Counted from the stretch's first letter, positions 45,306 to 54,144 are shown. The stretch is 64,000 bases of DNA from Clostridia bacterium (GCA_017512805.1 JAFWES010000059.1:141421-205420), one strand, 5' to 3'. Program-made: numbers and translations. The notes: generated by a model from the letters alone, not told the origin.

Positions 45306-45791
45306 ATGTTCAATTCAACGCTGTGCTATGTGGAGCGCCGGGGCGCGGCCGGGGAGCCGGAGGTGCTGCTGCTGCACCGGGTGAAGAAGGAAAACGACCT
45401 CAACCGCGACAAATGGATCGGAATCGGCGGGAAGTTTGAGGAAGGGGAAAGCCCGGAGGAGTGCCTGCTGCGGGAGGCGAAGGAGGAAACGGGGCTGACC
45501 CTGACCGCGTGGCGGTATCGGGGAATCGTGACCTTTCTCTCCGACCAGTGTCCCGAGACGGAGTTTATGCATCTCTTTACCGCCGACGGCTTCGAAGGCT
45601 CGCTGAAGGAGTGCGACGAAGGAGACCTGGAGTGGGTGCCCAAAAGCCGGATGCGGGGCTTTCCGACCTGGGAGGGGGACCGGATCTTTCTGGATTTGCT
45701 GGATCAGGACGCGCCCTTCTTTTCCCTGAAGCTGCGGTATGAGGGGGATGCGCTGAAGGAGGCCGTGCTGAACGGAAAAGAGCGCCGCTGA
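45306..45791 (+). CDS. Nudix hydrolase, MutT/8-oxo-dGTP diphosphatase type
   Basis: A 161-residue Nudix protein. The box Gx5Ex7REUxEExGU is complete at residues 42-64 (G42, E48, R56-E57, E60-E61, G63). Closest in layout to 8-oxo-dGTP diphosphatases that cleanse oxidised nucleotides, but other nucleotide substrates are possible. GACAGGAAGGAG lies upstream of the ATG at 45306. It is divergent from the acyl-CoA ligase and convergent with the beta-glucuronidase gene. Confidence 0.92.
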   Translation: MFNSTLCYVERRGAAGEPEVLLLHRVKKENDLNRDKWIGIGGKFEEGESPEECLLREAKEETGLTLTAWRYRGIVTFLSDQCPETEFMHLFTADGFEGSLKECDEGDLEWVPKSRMRGFPTWEGDRIFLDLLDQDAPFFSLKLRYEGDALKEAVLNGKERR

Positions 45792-45925
45792 AATACGGCC
45801 TTCCGCCGCGGACCGGCGGATTCGCCCGGGCGCCCTTCTCCATGGGCTCGAAAAGGGCGCAGAGCATCACGCGCGATTCAGGGAAGGTCGGCGTACCGCG
45901 CCTGTGGGAGGGTTTTTGCCGGGTA

Positions 45926-47689
45926 TCAAAGGCCATCCTTCAGGGCATCCTGCTCCTGCTTTCCCCACCGGTCGCGGAAGTAATGGGCGGCCATCTTGGG
46001 CCGGCGGTCCCGGGTAAAGAGTCCCTTTCGATTGCCGCCCACCCGCATGGGACCCTGACAGGTGTTGAAGTCTGCGAAGACCCAGGGCATTTCTCCCACC
46101 ACAAAGGGCCGCTCATCCAGGCATTCGTCCATCGCCTGATAGAATTCCACCTGGTATTCCTCGGTAAACATTTCCGCGGGGGCGCCGTGGAGGCCGGCCA
46201 CCGTATCCGCGCCGAACTCGGAAAGCACCATGGGTTTGCCCTTGTCCGCCCACCAGTCCAGCTCCATCCGCAGGGCGAACTTGGCCGCCTCCAGATCGCC
46301 GGACAGGTTATACCAGCCGTAATAGCGGTTGATGAAGACGATATCCATGGCGGGGATGATCAGATCCCGGTCATAATTATTCTGGCAGCCCACCAGCGTC
46401 ACGGGCCGGTTCTGCGGATCCGCCTCATGGGCCAGACGGTACAGGGGCATCCAGTAATCCCGGGCCTTTTCTGGATAAGTGTCCGTGGAGGGTTCATTGC
46501 CCAGGCTCCACAGAACGACGCAGGGATGGTTTTTGTCCCGGGCGATCATATCCCGCAGAACCTGGGCGTGGTATTCCGCCAGATCCCATCCGTAGTGTTC
46601 GTCAGCCCACATGCCCACGGCGGGGGTTTCGTCCACAATGACGATGCCCTCCCGGTCGCACAGCTGGTACATCTCTTCCGCGTTGGGATAGTGGCTGGTG
46701 CGGAAGCAATTGGCATGCATCCAGTGATACAGGTTGATATCCGTCATGTTCACCACCGGATCCGTGCCCCGGCCGCGGAAGGGGCTGTCCTCGTGCTTGC
46801 AGGGCCCGTGGAAGCGGAAGGGCCTGCCGTTGATCAGGAATTGCGCCCCTTCCACCTTCACCTCCCGGATGCCGAAGGGAAGATCGTATGCGTCCTCCCC
46901 GGCCCGGACGCGGGCGGTATATAGATAGGGGACGCCGGGACGGGGCTCCCAGAGATGTGGGCGATCGACCCTGCATTCCCCCTTCGCGCCCTTGCCGACG
47001 GCCACCTCCGCTCCCTCCGCGTCCAGCACGGAAAGGGTGATTTCTTCCTCGGCGATTCCGGGAGCGTCGATGAGAAAGCGAACGCTCCCGTCCACCGCGG
47101 GCACCAGGGTGATATCCCGGATATATTTTTCCGGCAGCACGCAAAGGCGGACCGGCCGGTTGATCCCGCTATAATTGAAGAAATCGAAGGCGGGCAGATT
47201 GATGCCCTTCTCCTGCTGGAGGCGCTTTCCGGCTTCCACGGAGGGAATGCCGGCGTTATCGGAGCCGAAGAAGGCGGTGCCGCCCTCCGTGCCGATGGGG
47301 AGGGTGGAATGGTTGATCCGGTTATCCACCTCCACGGTCAGCTCCCCTGTTTCCCCGGGGAAAAGCCGGTCCGTCAGATCGATTTCGAAGGGCAGGAAGC
47401 CGCCCCGGTGGGCGCCCGCCGGTTTCCCGTTCCAGAAGACCCTGCAGGAATGGGCCACCGCGTCGAAACGAAGGACGACGCGCTGCCCGGTGAAGCAGGC
47501 GGGAAGGGTAACATGGGTTTTATACCAGGCCAGGCCCACATGATTCCGGAAGGCGGGATCGGGAGACTGATCGTTGTAGGACGCGGGAACGGCGATGTTC
47601 CGCCAGGGATCGTTTTCATGCAGCCGGAACGACCACAGGCCGGACAGATCAAGCACCGTCCGGGATGCGTTGGACTGGGGATAGAGCAT
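45926..47689 (-). CDS. uidA: GH2 beta-glucuronidase
   Basis: A 587-residue GH2 enzyme. Sandwich domain, Ig-like domain, then TIM barrel with acid/base E399 (LGNEPSTD) and nucleophile E491 (VLSEFGAD). Near the C-terminus GGNRKG provides N553-x-K555, the Asn-x-Lys pair that binds the glucuronate carboxylate in known beta-glucuronidases and is absent in galactosidases. It therefore releases glucuronic acid. ATAGGAGG precedes the ATG at 47689; an earlier in-frame start lacks a site. It lies 86 bases after the LacI gene, same direction, and is probably co-transcribed. No signal peptide, so it acts on imported glucuronides. Confidence 0.95.
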   Translation of the reverse strand: MLYPQSNASRTVLDLSGLWSFRLHENDPWRNIAVPASYNDQSPDPAFRNHVGLAWYKTHVTLPACFTGQRVVLRFDAVAHSCRVFWNGKPAGAHRGGFLPFEIDLTDRLFPGETGELTVEVDNRINHSTLPIGTEGGTAFFGSDNAGIPSVEAGKRLQQEKGINLPAFDFFNYSGINRPVRLCVLPEKYIRDITLVPAVDGSVRFLIDAPGIAEEEITLSVLDAEGAEVAVGKGAKGECRVDRPHLWEPRPGVPYLYTARVRAGEDAYDLPFGIREVKVEGAQFLINGRPFRFHGPCKHEDSPFRGRGTDPVVNMTDINLYHWMHANCFRTSHYPNAEEMYQLCDREGIVIVDETPAVGMWADEHYGWDLAEYHAQVLRDMIARDKNHPCVVLWSLGNEPSTDTYPEKARDYWMPLYRLAHEADPQNRPVTLVGCQNNYDRDLIIPAMDIVFINRYYGWYNLSGDLEAAKFALRMELDWWADKGKPMVLSEFGADTVAGLHGAPAEMFTEEYQVEFYQAMDECLDERPFVVGEMPWVFADFNTCQGPMRVGGNRKGLFTRDRRPKMAAHYFRDRWGKQEQDALKDGL

Positions 47690-47775
47690 GGGGAAACCTC
47701 CTATATAATATATGGATATAAACGTCGGCGCATACCGTGAATGCATCCAAAATGGCGTTCGGGAGATCGAAACAA

Positions 47776-48822
47776 CTACCCCCGGTCCTGCCAGCCCAGC
47801 TTGGCGCCGCAGCTTTCCCGGATGATCAGGGACGCGTCGCGCACGATGGTGGCGGACTGATTTTTCGAGGCGGAGAGCAGTTCCCGGACGGCGCTGCGGC
47901 CGTGCTCCTCGGTTTGCATGTCGATGGACGTCAGGGGCGGGGCGGTAAAGGGACAGAAGAACTGATTGTCGCAGCCGATGACCGCTACGTCCTCCGGGAC
48001 CCGCAGGCCCATCTGGCGCAGCTGGTGCAGGGCGCCGAGGGCGACCAGGTCGTTATAGCACAGCAGCGCGGTGGGCCGCTGCTCCTTCGGCAGCCGGGTC
48101 ATCAGCCGGAGGACTTCCTGCTGCCCGGCGGAGGGATCCCCGCCGCCCAGATGCCCGTATTCCGGCGGAGCGGGCAGATCCAGGATCCGAAGCTCATCCA
48201 GGAAGGACAGGGCGCGGGCGCCGGAATCCTCCAGATGCTCCGCGCCGCCGATCATGGCGAAGCGCCGGTGTCCCAGCAGGTTCAGGTGGCGCACGGCCTG
48301 GCGCACGGCGCCGTCCAGATTATGGTACATACAGATGAAGCCCAGGTTTTCCCGGGGCGGACAGATGGCCACGATGGGCATGTATTTCCCCAGCTTATCC
48401 AGAAGGAGCCGCAGATCCGGCCGATCCACATCCACAAAGCTGCCGATGAAGAAAGCGCCGGAGAGGCGGCGGGCGATGAGGTTTCCCACCACCCCGGCGG
48501 TGATTTTTTCTTCCTGGGGAATCTGATACAGCCACAGAGAATACCCCCTGGCGCGGGCTTCCGCGTCGGCGGCGGAGACCAGGTCCGCGTAATAGGGATT
48601 GCGGATGCTGGGCAGGATCATGCCGATGGTCTTCGTGTTCCCGCTGCCCAGATCCTGGGCCACGGAGCTGGGAGCATAGCCGTGGACGTCGATGATCTTC
48701 CGGACCTTTTCCCGCGTGGCATCCTTCACGCTGGGCGAATTTTTCAGCACCCGGGTCACGGTGGCGGCGGAGACCCCTGCCTCCCGGGCGATATCGTAGA
48801 TGGTGACGTTCTTCAGACTCAC
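47776..48822 (-). CDS. LacI/GalR family transcriptional regulator
   Basis: A 348-residue repressor. The N-terminal HTH (VTIYDIAREAGVSAATVTRVL) and hinge (YAPSSVAQDLGSG) are followed by the periplasmic-binding-like sensor domain (IGMILPSIRNPYYADLV, PTALLCYNDLVALGAL). A GTG start follows AAAGGAGG by about 7 bases. Two related palindromes in the intergenic region (48934 and 49101) are likely operators, which would control both the leftward lacI-uidA and the rightward importer-GH88 genes; the inducer would be a glucuronide or unsaturated disaccharide (inference). Confidence 0.94.
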   Translation of the reverse strand: MSLKNVTIYDIAREAGVSAATVTRVLKNSPSVKDATREKVRKIIDVHGYAPSSVAQDLGSGNTKTIGMILPSIRNPYYADLVSAADAEARARGYSLWLYQIPQEEKITAGVVGNLIARRLSGAFFIGSFVDVDRPDLRLLLDKLGKYMPIVAICPPRENLGFICMYHNLDGAVRQAVRHLNLLGHRRFAMIGGAEHLEDSGARALSFLDELRILDLPAPPEYGHLGGGDPSAGQQEVLRLMTRLPKEQRPTALLCYNDLVALGALHQLRQMGLRVPEDVAVIGCDNQFFCPFTAPPLTSIDMQTEEHGRSAVRELLSASKNQSATIVRDASLIIRESCGAKLGWQDRG

Positions 48823-48900
48823 GGGGGAAGCCTCCTTTCTCGGAAGATGATCGCGGGGATGGGCCGGGCGGTTCCCGGCGGATTTCCCTGAAGCAACTGT

Positions 48901-48929
48901 ATCTTAACACAGGGGAAAGGATTTCGCAA
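48901..48929 (-). promoter_or_regulatory. Promoter of the lacI-uidA unit
   Basis: Minus-strand TTGCGA (48929-48924), 17-base spacer, TAAGAT (48906-48901). The palindrome at 48934-48949 lies 4 bases upstream of the -35. Confidence 0.65.
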
Positions 48930-48933
48930 GGAA

Positions 48934-48949
48934 ATGTTTTGGGAAACAT
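48934..48949. promoter_or_regulatory. Candidate LacI-type operator O2
   Basis: ATGTTTTGGGAAACAT, 16 bases with 6-base arms, sharing ATGTT/AACAT with O1. It sits just upstream of the lacI -35, suited to autoregulation or looping to O1, 167 bases away. Confidence 0.55.
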
Positions 48950-49021
48950 GTGCCAAAAAGGACAAATAAGAATCATCCGGAAGGTGAAAGCAGGTTTTTG
49001 AAAAAAATTATCTCAAAATGG

Positions 49022-49051
49022 TTGACAGAAGTGGATAAAGGAGGGTATAAT
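49022..49051 (+). promoter_or_regulatory. Consensus promoter of the glucuronide importer operon
   Basis: TTGACA at 49022, 18-base spacer, TATAAT at 49046; both hexamers are perfect. Such a strong promoter needs repression, supplied by O1 downstream. Confidence 0.88.
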
Positions 49052-49100
49052 CCGGGCCATAGAAGACCGAAACGGAAAGGGGTTGTTTCGGTACAAAGAA

Positions 49101-49116
49101 ATGTTACCGGTAACAT
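49101..49116. promoter_or_regulatory. LacI-type operator O1
   Basis: ATGTTACCGGTAACAT, a perfect 16-bp palindrome with the central CG typical of LacI/GalR operators. It lies about 43 bases downstream of the expected transcription start and 43 bases upstream of the binding-protein ATG, so it would block elongation or act through a loop. Confidence 0.85.
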
Positions 49117-49159
49117 ACACACGAAACCGCTCGGTCAAAAAGCAAAAGGAGGATTTCTC

Positions 49160-50413
49160 ATGAAAAAGCTGTTGGCTCTGGTACTCTCCGCGATCATGGC
49201 GCTGTCCATGGTCTCCTTTGCCGCCGCGGAAGGCGACACGGTCCTGAAGATCGTCGGCTGGGATATTAACACGACTGCGTATTATGCGGCCCAGAAGGAA
49301 GCCTTCGAGGCGACCCATCCCGGGATCACCATCGAGTACATCGACGTGTCCTCCCAGGATTACGGCACCAAGGCCAGCACCATGCTGGCGGGCGGCGACA
49401 CCTCTGACATCTTCATGGTCAAGGCTGTGCCGGACATCTTGAACTGGTACAATGCCGGCTACGCGGAGCCCCTGAACCCCTACATGGAGAAGGACAATTA
49501 TGACGTGTCCGGCTTCGTGGGCATGGAAACCGGCTATCGGTATGACGACGTGCAGGCCGCGCTGCCCTTCCGGTCTGACTTCTGGGTGCTGTTCTACAAC
49601 AAGACCCTGTTCGATAACGCGGGCGTGCCGTATCCCACCAACGACATGACCTGGGAACAGTATAAGGATCTGGCCATCAAGATGACGGATTCCGAAAAGG
49701 GCATCTACGGCGCCCACTATCACACCTGGCTGAGCGCTGTGGTGAACTGGGCCGTGGATGATGGCGTCAACACCCTGGTGGACGGGGACTACGAAGACCT
49801 GAAATATTTCTACGAGCTTTACTTCGCGCTGGAAGACGCGGGCGCCATCATGCCCTATCCGGAAGTGCAGGCGGCCGGACTGCATTACAGCGGCGCCTTC
49901 GGCAACGGCAACATCGCCATGATGCCCATGGGCTACTGGTATGTGGCTACCCTGATTTCCAACATCCAGAACGGCACCTACAACGTCAGTGACTGGGGCA
50001 TCACCGCCGTTCCGCATAAGGAAGACGTGCCCGCCGGTTCCTCCTTCGGCAACCTGACCGGCGTCATGATCAACAAGGCTTCTGCTAACAAGGACGCGGC
50101 CTGGACCTATGCGGCCTGGCTGTGCGGCGCGGAAGGCGCGGCCGTGACTGCGGGCACCGGCAATCGTCCCGCGTGGGTTTCCGAGGATGTGGCGAACGTG
50201 ATGGCCTCCGTGGAAGGCTTCCCGGCGGACGAGAATTCCAAGGCGGCGCTGCTGCCCTCCATGGTATCCATCGAGCTGCCCGGCCATCCCAAGGCCAGCG
50301 AGATCAACACCATCCTGAGCGAAGAGCATTCCGCCATCATCACCCGCGAGATCGATATCGAGGAAGGCATCCTGAACATGAATGACCGGGTGGCCGAGGT
50401 GCTGGCGCAGTAA
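49160..50413 (+). CDS. ABC sugar-binding protein (family 1), non-lipoprotein signal peptide
   Basis: A 417-residue family 1 binding protein (MalE/UgpB-like). The signal peptide MKKLLALVLSAIMALSMVSFAAA ends in an Ala-rich signal-peptidase I site, and there is no lipobox Cys, unusual for a Gram-positive binding protein. The mature part begins with VLKIVGWDINTTAYYAAQ and includes AGGDTSDIFMVKA and FRSDFWVLFYNKTLFDNAG, typical of the fold. AAAGGAGG precedes the ATG at 49160; a long upstream extension of the frame covers the promoter and operator and is rejected. First gene of the importer operon; it captures the glucuronide. Confidence 0.94.
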   Translation: MKKLLALVLSAIMALSMVSFAAAEGDTVLKIVGWDINTTAYYAAQKEAFEATHPGITIEYIDVSSQDYGTKASTMLAGGDTSDIFMVKAVPDILNWYNAGYAEPLNPYMEKDNYDVSGFVGMETGYRYDDVQAALPFRSDFWVLFYNKTLFDNAGVPYPTNDMTWEQYKDLAIKMTDSEKGIYGAHYHTWLSAVVNWAVDDGVNTLVDGDYEDLKYFYELYFALEDAGAIMPYPEVQAAGLHYSGAFGNGNIAMMPMGYWYVATLISNIQNGTYNVSDWGITAVPHKEDVPAGSSFGNLTGVMINKASANKDAAWTYAAWLCGAEGAAVTAGTGNRPAWVSEDVANVMASVEGFPADENSKAALLPSMVSIELPGHPKASEINTILSEEHSAIITREIDIEEGILNMNDRVAEVLAQ

Positions 50414-50444
50414 TTGATTTCCATTCCTTTCAGGTTTATTCACC

Positions 50445-50481
50445 GGCGGGAGGGGCGAATCGCTCGCTCCTCCCGCCTTTC
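50445..50481 (+). terminator. Hairpin between binding protein and permease genes
   Basis: A 9-bp perfect stem GGCGGGAGG/CCTCCCGCC (50445-50477) followed by a short TTTCC. The weak T-run suggests partial termination or mRNA stabilisation, giving more binding protein than permease. Confidence 0.65.
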
Positions 50482-50587
50482 CTGTTTCCGGTCTGCCGGC
50501 TTTTCCCCCCAGAAGGGGGAACGTCCCTTTTGAGGGGAGACGCCGGCGGCGTTTCCGTACCGTATCCGCAAAGGGAGGAAAAATACC

Positions 50588-51574
50588 GTGTCTATGCAGC
50601 AGCTCAATGCCGAAGCGAGGCGGCGCAAGGGCAGCCTGGAGCGAAAGAAAACCCTGGTGGCCCTCAGCTTCATCGCGCCGAACTTTATCGGCTTTGCCCT
50701 CTTTACCCTGATTCCGGTGGTGGTGGCCGTATTCATGTCCATGACGGAATGGAACGGCGGATCCCTCGCCAGCATGAAATGGGTGGGGCTGGACAATTAC
50801 GCGAAGCTTTTCGCGGTGCCCCAGCGGTATATCGACCGGCTGGAGAACCCGAATTTCTTTTCCGTTCTGGGCGTGTTTTTTGAAAGGGTGGATATCGGCA
50901 TTGCCCTGAAGAACACGGTCACCTATACGATTATCACCGTGCCGCTGACCCTGATCTGCTCCATCGTGCTGGCGCTGGTGCTGAACAAGGCGGTTAAAGG
51001 GGCGGTGGCCTTCCGGGCCATTCTGTTCTTCCCCTACGTTTCCTCCACGGTGGCCATCTGCGTATGCTGGAACTTCATGATGATGAAAAATGGGCCCATC
51101 AACCAGCTGCTGATGTTTTTCGGGTCCTCCTTCAATAAAACCTGGACGGCTGATTCCGCCATGGCCATCTGGGCGGTGATCGTGGTCAGCGTCTGGAAAA
51201 GCATGGGGTATTACATGGTCATCTATCTGGCGGCCCTGCAGGGCATCCCCCGGGAGCTGTACGAGGCGGCCACGGTGGACGGGGCCAATAAATGGCAGCA
51301 GTTCCGGAGCATCACCCTGCCACAGCTGAGCCCCACCACTTTCTTCGTATCCGTGATGCTGATCATCGGGTGCTTCAAGGTATACGATACGGTGGCGCTG
51401 ATGACGGGCGGCGGCCCGGGGCGGGCCACCAAGATGCTGGTGACCTATACCATCGACGAATTCAACGCCTTCAAGTACGGCTCCGCCTGCGCCATCGCCA
51501 TGGTACTGCTGGTGCTGGTGCTGACGGTGACGCTGATCCAGTTCCGCATGGAAAAGAAATTCTCCGCGGATTAA
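50588..51574 (+). CDS. ABC sugar permease, MalF/UgpA type
   Basis: A 328-residue membrane protein with six predicted segments; the EAA loop reads YEAATVDGANKWQQFRSITLPQLSP. The GTG start follows GGGAGG by 9 bases; an ATG two codons later is possible. The N-terminus RKKTLVALSFIAPNFIGFALFTLIPVV is typical of the family. It pairs with the MalG-type permease 19 bases downstream. No ATPase gene is nearby. Confidence 0.93.
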   Translation: MSMQQLNAEARRRKGSLERKKTLVALSFIAPNFIGFALFTLIPVVVAVFMSMTEWNGGSLASMKWVGLDNYAKLFAVPQRYIDRLENPNFFSVLGVFFERVDIGIALKNTVTYTIITVPLTLICSIVLALVLNKAVKGAVAFRAILFFPYVSSTVAICVCWNFMMMKNGPINQLLMFFGSSFNKTWTADSAMAIWAVIVVSVWKSMGYYMVIYLAALQGIPRELYEAATVDGANKWQQFRSITLPQLSPTTFFVSVMLIIGCFKVYDTVALMTGGGPGRATKMLVTYTIDEFNAFKYGSACAIAMVLLVLVLTVTLIQFRMEKKFSAD

Positions 51575-51593
51575 CGAAAGGAGGTCTTCCGCT

Positions 51594-52466
51594 GTGTCTG
51601 AAAAAGCGTTATCATCCGGCAGGGCCATTCGGCCCACCAATTATACCGCGGGCAAAATCGGCAAGGTTCTCCTTTACGTGGCGTTGATTTTGCTCTCCGT
51701 CGTGACCCTGATTCCCTTTGTATGGATGCTTTCCGCGTCCCTGAAGCTGGACCGGGAGGTCTTCGAATTCCCGATCCGCTGGATCCCCCAGACCTTTCAC
51801 TGGGAGAACTACAGCCTGATCTGGACGAAGGCACCGATGCTCATGTATGCCAAAAACACCGCCATCGTGGCAATCTGCGTGACCTTTATCCAGACCCTGA
51901 CCTCCTCCTTCGCGGCGTATTCCTTCGCCAAGCTGGAGTTCAAGGGGCGGGATACCCTGTTCCTGTGCTATATCGCGACGATCGCGGTGCCGTGGCAGGC
52001 GTACATGATTCCCCAGTTTATCGAATTCCGGGCCATCGGGTTGTACGACAAGCTGACGGCGATTATGGTGCTGCAGGCCTTCTCCGCCTTCGGGGTATTC
52101 CTGATGCGCCAGTTCTATCGGGGGATTCCCACGGAGCTGTGCGAGGCGGCGCGCATTGACGGGCTGAGCGAATACGGCATCTGGGCCCGGATCATGCTGC
52201 CCCTGTCCAAGGCGGCCATCGCCACCCTGGTGATCTTTACCTTCATCGGCACGTGGAATGACTACATGGGGCCCATGATCTATCTGACCACCGAAAGCGT
52301 CAAGACAATCCAGGTGGGCCTGCGCAGGTTCATTCAGGAAAATTCCAGCGACTATCACCTGATCATGGCGGCCTCCGTGGTTTCGCTGATTCCCGTATCC
52401 GCCGTGTTCCTGTGCCTGCAGCGGTATTTCATCGAAGGCATTGCCACCAGCGGGCTGAAAGGTTAA
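51594..52466 (+). CDS. ABC sugar permease, MalG/UgpE type
   Basis: A 290-residue membrane protein with six predicted segments. EAA loop: CEAARIDGLSEYGIWARIMLPLSK; C-terminal QRYFIEGIATSGLKG is a hallmark of the second sugar permease. A GTG start follows GAAAGGAGG by 9 bases. It completes the importer begun at 49160 and is followed by the GH88-type gene. Confidence 0.94.
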   Translation: MSEKALSSGRAIRPTNYTAGKIGKVLLYVALILLSVVTLIPFVWMLSASLKLDREVFEFPIRWIPQTFHWENYSLIWTKAPMLMYAKNTAIVAICVTFIQTLTSSFAAYSFAKLEFKGRDTLFLCYIATIAVPWQAYMIPQFIEFRAIGLYDKLTAIMVLQAFSAFGVFLMRQFYRGIPTELCEAARIDGLSEYGIWARIMLPLSKAAIATLVIFTFIGTWNDYMGPMIYLTTESVKTIQVGLRRFIQENSSDYHLIMAASVVSLIPVSAVFLCLQRYFIEGIATSGLKG

Positions 52467-52486
52467 CAGAGCCATGATCCTGCGGA

Positions 52487-52518
52487 CCCCTTTCCGACGC
52501 GAAAGGGGTTTCGCTTTC
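52487..52518 (+). terminator. Attenuator-like hairpin before the GH88 gene
   Basis: CCCCTTTC/GAAAGGGG, 8-bp perfect stem with a 6-base loop, followed by TTTCGCTTTC. The T-run is interrupted, so read-through into the GH88 gene is likely. Confidence 0.5.
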
Positions 52519-52571
52519 AAAGCGGGCCGGGAACGGGCCCGTACCAGGCAAAAAAGAAGGGGGATACACCC

Positions 52572-53678
52572 ATGAACCGATATCAGGAAGCGCAGAAAAG
52601 AATGATCGAGAAATTCCGCAGAACCGCGCCGATGGCGGCGGAAGCGGATCTGATTCCGTACAAGAGCGAAGGGGGAAAATGGATTCCCTCCCCCTACGCG
52701 GGGGACGGATGGTGGACCGGCGGATTCTGGCCAGGGCTCATGTGGCAGCTGTATAAAGCCTGCGGGGAGGAGCTGTTCCTGCGGGAAGCGCTGCGGGTGG
52801 AGGAAAAGCTGATCGGCCAGTTCCGGGTGTTCCGGGAGCTGAACCACGACGTGGGATTCATGTATCTGCTGTCCTGCGGGGCCCACGCGAAGCTGACCGG
52901 GGACGCGCAGGCCGGGTGGGACACCCTGCACGCCGCCAGCCTGATGATGGGCCGGTTCAACCCCGTGGGCTTTTTCCGGGCCTGGGACGGGGAGGACCGG
53001 AAGGGATATGCCATTATCGACTGTATGATGAACCTGAGCCTGCTGTTCCGGGCCGGCAGGATGACCGGGGATCCCCGTTTTGTCCATGCCGCCCGGATCC
53101 ACGCGGATACCACGCTCCGGGAGTTTATTCGGCCGGACGGATCCTGCAGCCATATCATCGAATTTGATCCGGAAACGGGAAAGCGGGCGGCGGAGCACGG
53201 CGGACAGGGGTATGCCCTGGGAGGGCAGTGGAGCCGGGGACAGGCATGGGGGCTGTACGGGTTTGCGCTGGCCTATATGAACACAAAGGAAGTCCGCTAT
53301 CTGGACGCGGCGGAACGGATCGCCCGGAACTTTATCGCCCATATCCGTCCGGACGGGCTCACGGACAGCGACTTCTGCCAGCCGAAGGAAGAGGAGCGGA
53401 TCGACAACATGGCAGGGGCGATTGCCGCCTGCGGGCTGTGGGAGCTGGGGAAAGCCACCGGGACGGAAGCGTACCGGGATGCGGCCCTGCGGCTGACGGA
53501 CGGGCTGCTGGACCATTGCTGCGACTGGACGGAGGAACGATGCGGGGTGCTGACCAAATGCACCGCCAGTTATCATGACGACGGGGCCGGGAGGCACACC
53601 AACATCACGTATGGGGATTATTTCCTCGCGGAGATGCTGGGGAAGTTCTGCGGCACGGATCCCATGCTGTGGATCTGA
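52572..53678 (+). CDS. GH88-family unsaturated glucuronyl hydrolase
   Basis: A 368-residue (alpha/alpha)6-barrel enzyme. The two catalytic Asp of GH88 correspond to D93 (NHDVGFM) and D150 (IIDCMMNLSLL), and the SRGQAWGLYGFA segment is conserved. It removes 4,5-unsaturated glucuronic or galacturonic acid from oligosaccharides produced by lyases; GH105 is the closest alternative but the NHDVGFM and DCMMN blocks favour GH88. Ribosome site AGAAGGGGG precedes the ATG. Together with beta-glucuronidase and the importer it can process both saturated and unsaturated glucuronides. No lyase is in the window. Confidence 0.9.
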   Translation: MNRYQEAQKRMIEKFRRTAPMAAEADLIPYKSEGGKWIPSPYAGDGWWTGGFWPGLMWQLYKACGEELFLREALRVEEKLIGQFRVFRELNHDVGFMYLLSCGAHAKLTGDAQAGWDTLHAASLMMGRFNPVGFFRAWDGEDRKGYAIIDCMMNLSLLFRAGRMTGDPRFVHAARIHADTTLREFIRPDGSCSHIIEFDPETGKRAAEHGGQGYALGGQWSRGQAWGLYGFALAYMNTKEVRYLDAAERIARNFIAHIRPDGLTDSDFCQPKEEERIDNMAGAIAACGLWELGKATGTEAYRDAALRLTDGLLDHCCDWTEERCGVLTKCTASYHDDGAGRHTNITYGDYFLAEMLGKFCGTDPMLWI

Positions 53679-53753
53679 CGGCAAAAGGGATGGAAAGGAA
53701 AACGGGACATACCGGAACCGGGGCGGAGCGGGAGCACACGTTCGCCCCGGTAG

Positions 53754-53970
53754 AAGTTCGCCTACTCCACCCACTTTGCCTTCTCCGTCGCCAAGGAATC
53801 CACTGTCCTGGAGGAGGGCGGATACGATTCCATGCTGGCGGTCCGGCGGCAGGGGAGGGACCTGTGGCACGGGCGCAGCGGTTGCGACAGCTTCCGCCTG
53901 ACGGAGGAAAAAGTGGAATGCGTCTGGCGCCGGCTGTTTGGGCCGGCGCCGCTTTTGGGCCCATTCTGTC
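53754..53970 (+). pseudogene. Fragment of a DUF2264-like gene
   Basis: From 53754 one frame reads KFAYSTHFAFSVAKESTVLE, then GGYDSMLAVRR and FRLTEEKVECVW, resembling the later part of DUF2264 proteins found in pectin and glucuronan loci. It is preceded in frame by a TAG at 53751 and lacks the N-terminal 350 residues or so and any start. The match is from memory of the family. The rest of the 544-base gap between 53679 and 54222 holds only a terminator and a promoter. Confidence 0.55.
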
Positions 53971-53984
53971 AGATGCTTTTTCGT

Positions 53985-54008
53985 CCGGGGCTCAGCCCCG
54001 GTTTTTTT
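53985..54008 (+). terminator. Terminator after the glucuronide locus
   Basis: CCGGGGCT/AGCCCCGG with a one-base loop (53985-54001) followed by seven T. Confidence 0.9.
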
Positions 54009-54144
54009 GTTTCTCCCAATCAGCCCCATGATCTCTGTCGCTGGTAATCAGCTCCGGATTTGCTTTATACAGTCAATGGGGCCGAATTGCAACAAACCAA
54101 TCATGCATTTTGAGCTGGGAAGGTTTCGCTCGTTGCGTTTTCTG

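Noticed and set aside
49013-51640. 875-codon minus-strand open frame across the importer genes
   Set aside because: Covers two real genes, a promoter and an operator on the other strand; low-complexity His/Gly/Gln composition.
51612-54029. 805-codon minus-strand open frame
   Set aside because: Mirror of the permease and GH88 genes, whose catalytic motifs are clear on the plus strand.
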